Assembly: GCA_027066595.1 (NCBI GenBank)
Contig: JAMONG010000089.1
Span: 1-13,812, forward strand
Source of the DNA: Sulfurovum sp.
Lineage (GTDB): Bacteria > Campylobacterota > Campylobacteria > Campylobacterales > Sulfurovaceae
Reading direction: 5' to 3'
Length of the DNA stretch: 13,812 nt
In this document: in pieces, positions 12,990 through 13,812 of the stretch
How positions within the stretch are numbered: the stretch's first letter is position 1
How the letters are laid out: every line of letters starts with the position of its first letter
The notes under the pieces: generated by a model
The model's input: the letters and a program-made list of their open reading frames with translations, nothing else
Databases searched by the model: none
What the model was told of the DNA's origin: nothing
Position numbers and translations under genes: made by a program

Positions 12990-12994
12990 GGTTA

Positions 12995-13573
12995 TCAATA
13001 AAAGTAGTGTAAGCTAAATGTCGCACCAGTCATTGTATCGAGTGGTTCAAGTCTGTCTACAAAATAGTAGTGGTAACTTACATCCAAATCGATGTCATCG
13101 GTGACATAAAAAAGAAAACCAAAATCCAAACCATAGTATCCGTCATTTGGTTTTATCGTAGTGTTTCTGTCATTGGCTTGATCATCTGCAATGCGGTTTT
13201 CATTATATTGTGTGATAAGTTCTTTATCGTACATGAGGTACCCTAGGGTTGCTCCTACGTAAGGTCTTATTTTGGGTGTACCAAACATCTCATCAAAGAT
13301 AATATAATCAACCTCTACATCAACAGAGGTAAAGTTACTGTTACCTTCTGCTGTAAAGGTTGTACGATAATCTTTGGTTTGTACACCATACTGTATCCCA
13401 AAAGTAGTTTCTCTTTTTGACTTAGGAATATTTAAGCGGTTAGGTGGTTCAGTTGCAATGGGTTTAAGATCGACAGTATGACTAGAGACAGTCACACCTA
13501 TAAATGGAAAGGTTTCTTGTTCTGCAAAAAGTGTACTAAATAAAAAGATAAAGAGAGTGAATAATCTCGTCAT
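12995..13573 (-). CDS. Small outer-membrane beta-barrel protein
   Basis: The 192-aa protein has a signal peptide (MTRLFTLFIFLFSTLFA, cleavage predicted after Ala17) and a mature part of alternating amphipathic strands, for example TFGIQYGVQTK, VDVEVDYIIFDEMF, IRPYVGATLGYLMY, GYYGLDFGFLFYVTD and IDLDVSYHYYF. It ends in TFSLHYFY with an aromatic residue at the C-terminus, as for BAM substrates. The family is probably OMP_b-brl or a related eight-strand barrel; I cannot assign a function. AAGGGA lies upstream of the ATG. The region upstream holds an AT-rich palindrome resembling the one over the PerR-like gene promoter. pyrD follows with a separate promoter. Confidence 0.7.
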   Translation of the reverse strand: MTRLFTLFIFLFSTLFAEQETFPFIGVTVSSHTVDLKPIATEPPNRLNIPKSKRETTFGIQYGVQTKDYRTTFTAEGNSNFTSVDVEVDYIIFDEMFGTPKIRPYVGATLGYLMYDKELITQYNENRIADDQANDRNTTIKPNDGYYGLDFGFLFYVTDDIDLDVSYHYYFVDRLEPLDTMTGATFSLHYFY

Positions 13574-13593
13574 AGTTTCCCTTGTGAAATAAA

Positions 13594-13627
13594 ATAGATA
13601 AAATATCTTAATGATATAATATCTATA
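13594..13627 (-). promoter_or_regulatory. AT-rich palindrome upstream of the beta-barrel gene, similar to the PerR-like gene operator
   Basis: ATAGATA (13594-13600) and TATCTAT (13620-13626) form a 7-bp inverted repeat, with nested ATATC/GATAT copies between. The same elements in the same order, ATAGATAA, ATGATATA and TATCTATA, occur over the PerR-like gene promoter (1125-1157), with spacings differing by one or two bases. This suggests a shared operator, but low-complexity AT-rich sequence could produce it by chance. Confidence 0.35.
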
Positions 13628-13643
13628 TTTATGTTAAATTTTA

Positions 13644-13649
13644 ATTATA
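13644..13649 (-). promoter_or_regulatory. Possible -10 for the beta-barrel gene
   Basis: The minus strand reads TATAAT about 71-76 nt before the ATG. If used, start is near 13637 and the palindrome at 13594-13627 would lie in the early leader. Other -10-like strings exist closer to the gene, for example TTATAT within the palindrome. Confidence 0.4.
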
Positions 13650-13662
13650 GTACTTAAATTTC

Positions 13663-13812
13663 CTATTCTGAAATATTGTCATAAAATAGAGTATTGTTAT
13701 TTATCACTCTACCATCTTGCGCCTCTTCAAATGATAGAAGTTTCTTTGGATTGATCTTATGCTCTTCTTTTCCAGTATAGATAACCTTTTTATTGCCATT
13801 TGATCTATGTAC
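13663..13812 (-). CDS. C-terminal end of an unidentified protein (runs off the right edge)
   Basis: The minus strand is open from the window edge for 49 codons to a TAG at 13663-13665. The residues are charged and polar (for example GKEEHKINPKKLLSFEE, then DGRVINNNTLFYDNISE), with no hydrophobic segment and a composition typical of a real protein end rather than noncoding DNA, although 49 codons is short. I do not recognise the family. The beta-barrel gene follows after 89 nt containing an apparent promoter. Confidence 0.45.
   Translation of the reverse strand, partial: VHRSNGNKKVIYTGKEEHKINPKKLLSFEEAQDGRVINNNTLFYDNISE

Overview
The window looks like chromosome from a Campylobacterota (Epsilonproteobacteria) member, probably a free-living Sulfurovum- or Sulfurimonas-like organism. 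The reasons are the AT-rich intergenic DNA, the extended -10 promoters (TGCTATAAT) without a clear -35, the family content, and the order pyrD - M16 peptidase - dapA - FabL-type reductase ... pgsA ... rseP, which from memory resembles blocks in Helicobacter and Campylobacter. The genus is an inference.

Layout. 1-357 (-): 5' part of a family-4 uracil-DNA glycosylase gene, running off the left edge. 487-1597 (+): a 2-Cys peroxiredoxin and a PerR/Fur-type regulator, each with an inverted repeat over its promoter. 1605-3348 (-): rseP (site-2 protease) and yggS (PLP-binding protein), one base apart. 3475-4521 (+): an unrecognised two-TM, coiled-coil membrane protein. 4581-5726 (-): a porin. 5805-7555 (-): pgsA behind a large coiled-coil lipoprotein. 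7626-7988 (-): a small lipoprotein with the same N-terminal motif. 8130-8747 (+): a small outer-membrane beta-barrel. 8754-8828: a hairpin and a heptanucleotide tandem repeat. 8826-12955 (-): the compact run pyrD, M16 peptidase, dapA and FabL-like reductase. 12995-13573 (-): another small beta-barrel. 13663-13812 (-): the C-terminal end of an unidentified protein, cut by the right edge.

How the genes fit together. Two themes dominate. One is peroxide defence, with peroxiredoxin and its likely PerR regulator. A PerR-promoter-like palindrome also lies upstream of the beta-barrel at 13573, so that gene is a candidate for the same regulon. The other is envelope biogenesis: phosphatidylglycerol synthesis (PgsA), fatty-acid elongation (FabL-like), lysine/peptidoglycan precursor (DapA), intramembrane proteolysis (RseP), a secreted M16 peptidase, three beta-barrels and two lipoproteins. 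The envelope genes at 6365-8747 and 3475-5726 look like accessory insertions between conserved housekeeping blocks.

No gene-free stretch exceeds 300 bases. The largest gaps (358-486, 7989-8129, 13574-13662) hold promoters and inverted repeats. I saw no tRNA, rRNA, CRISPR array, transposase or phage gene.
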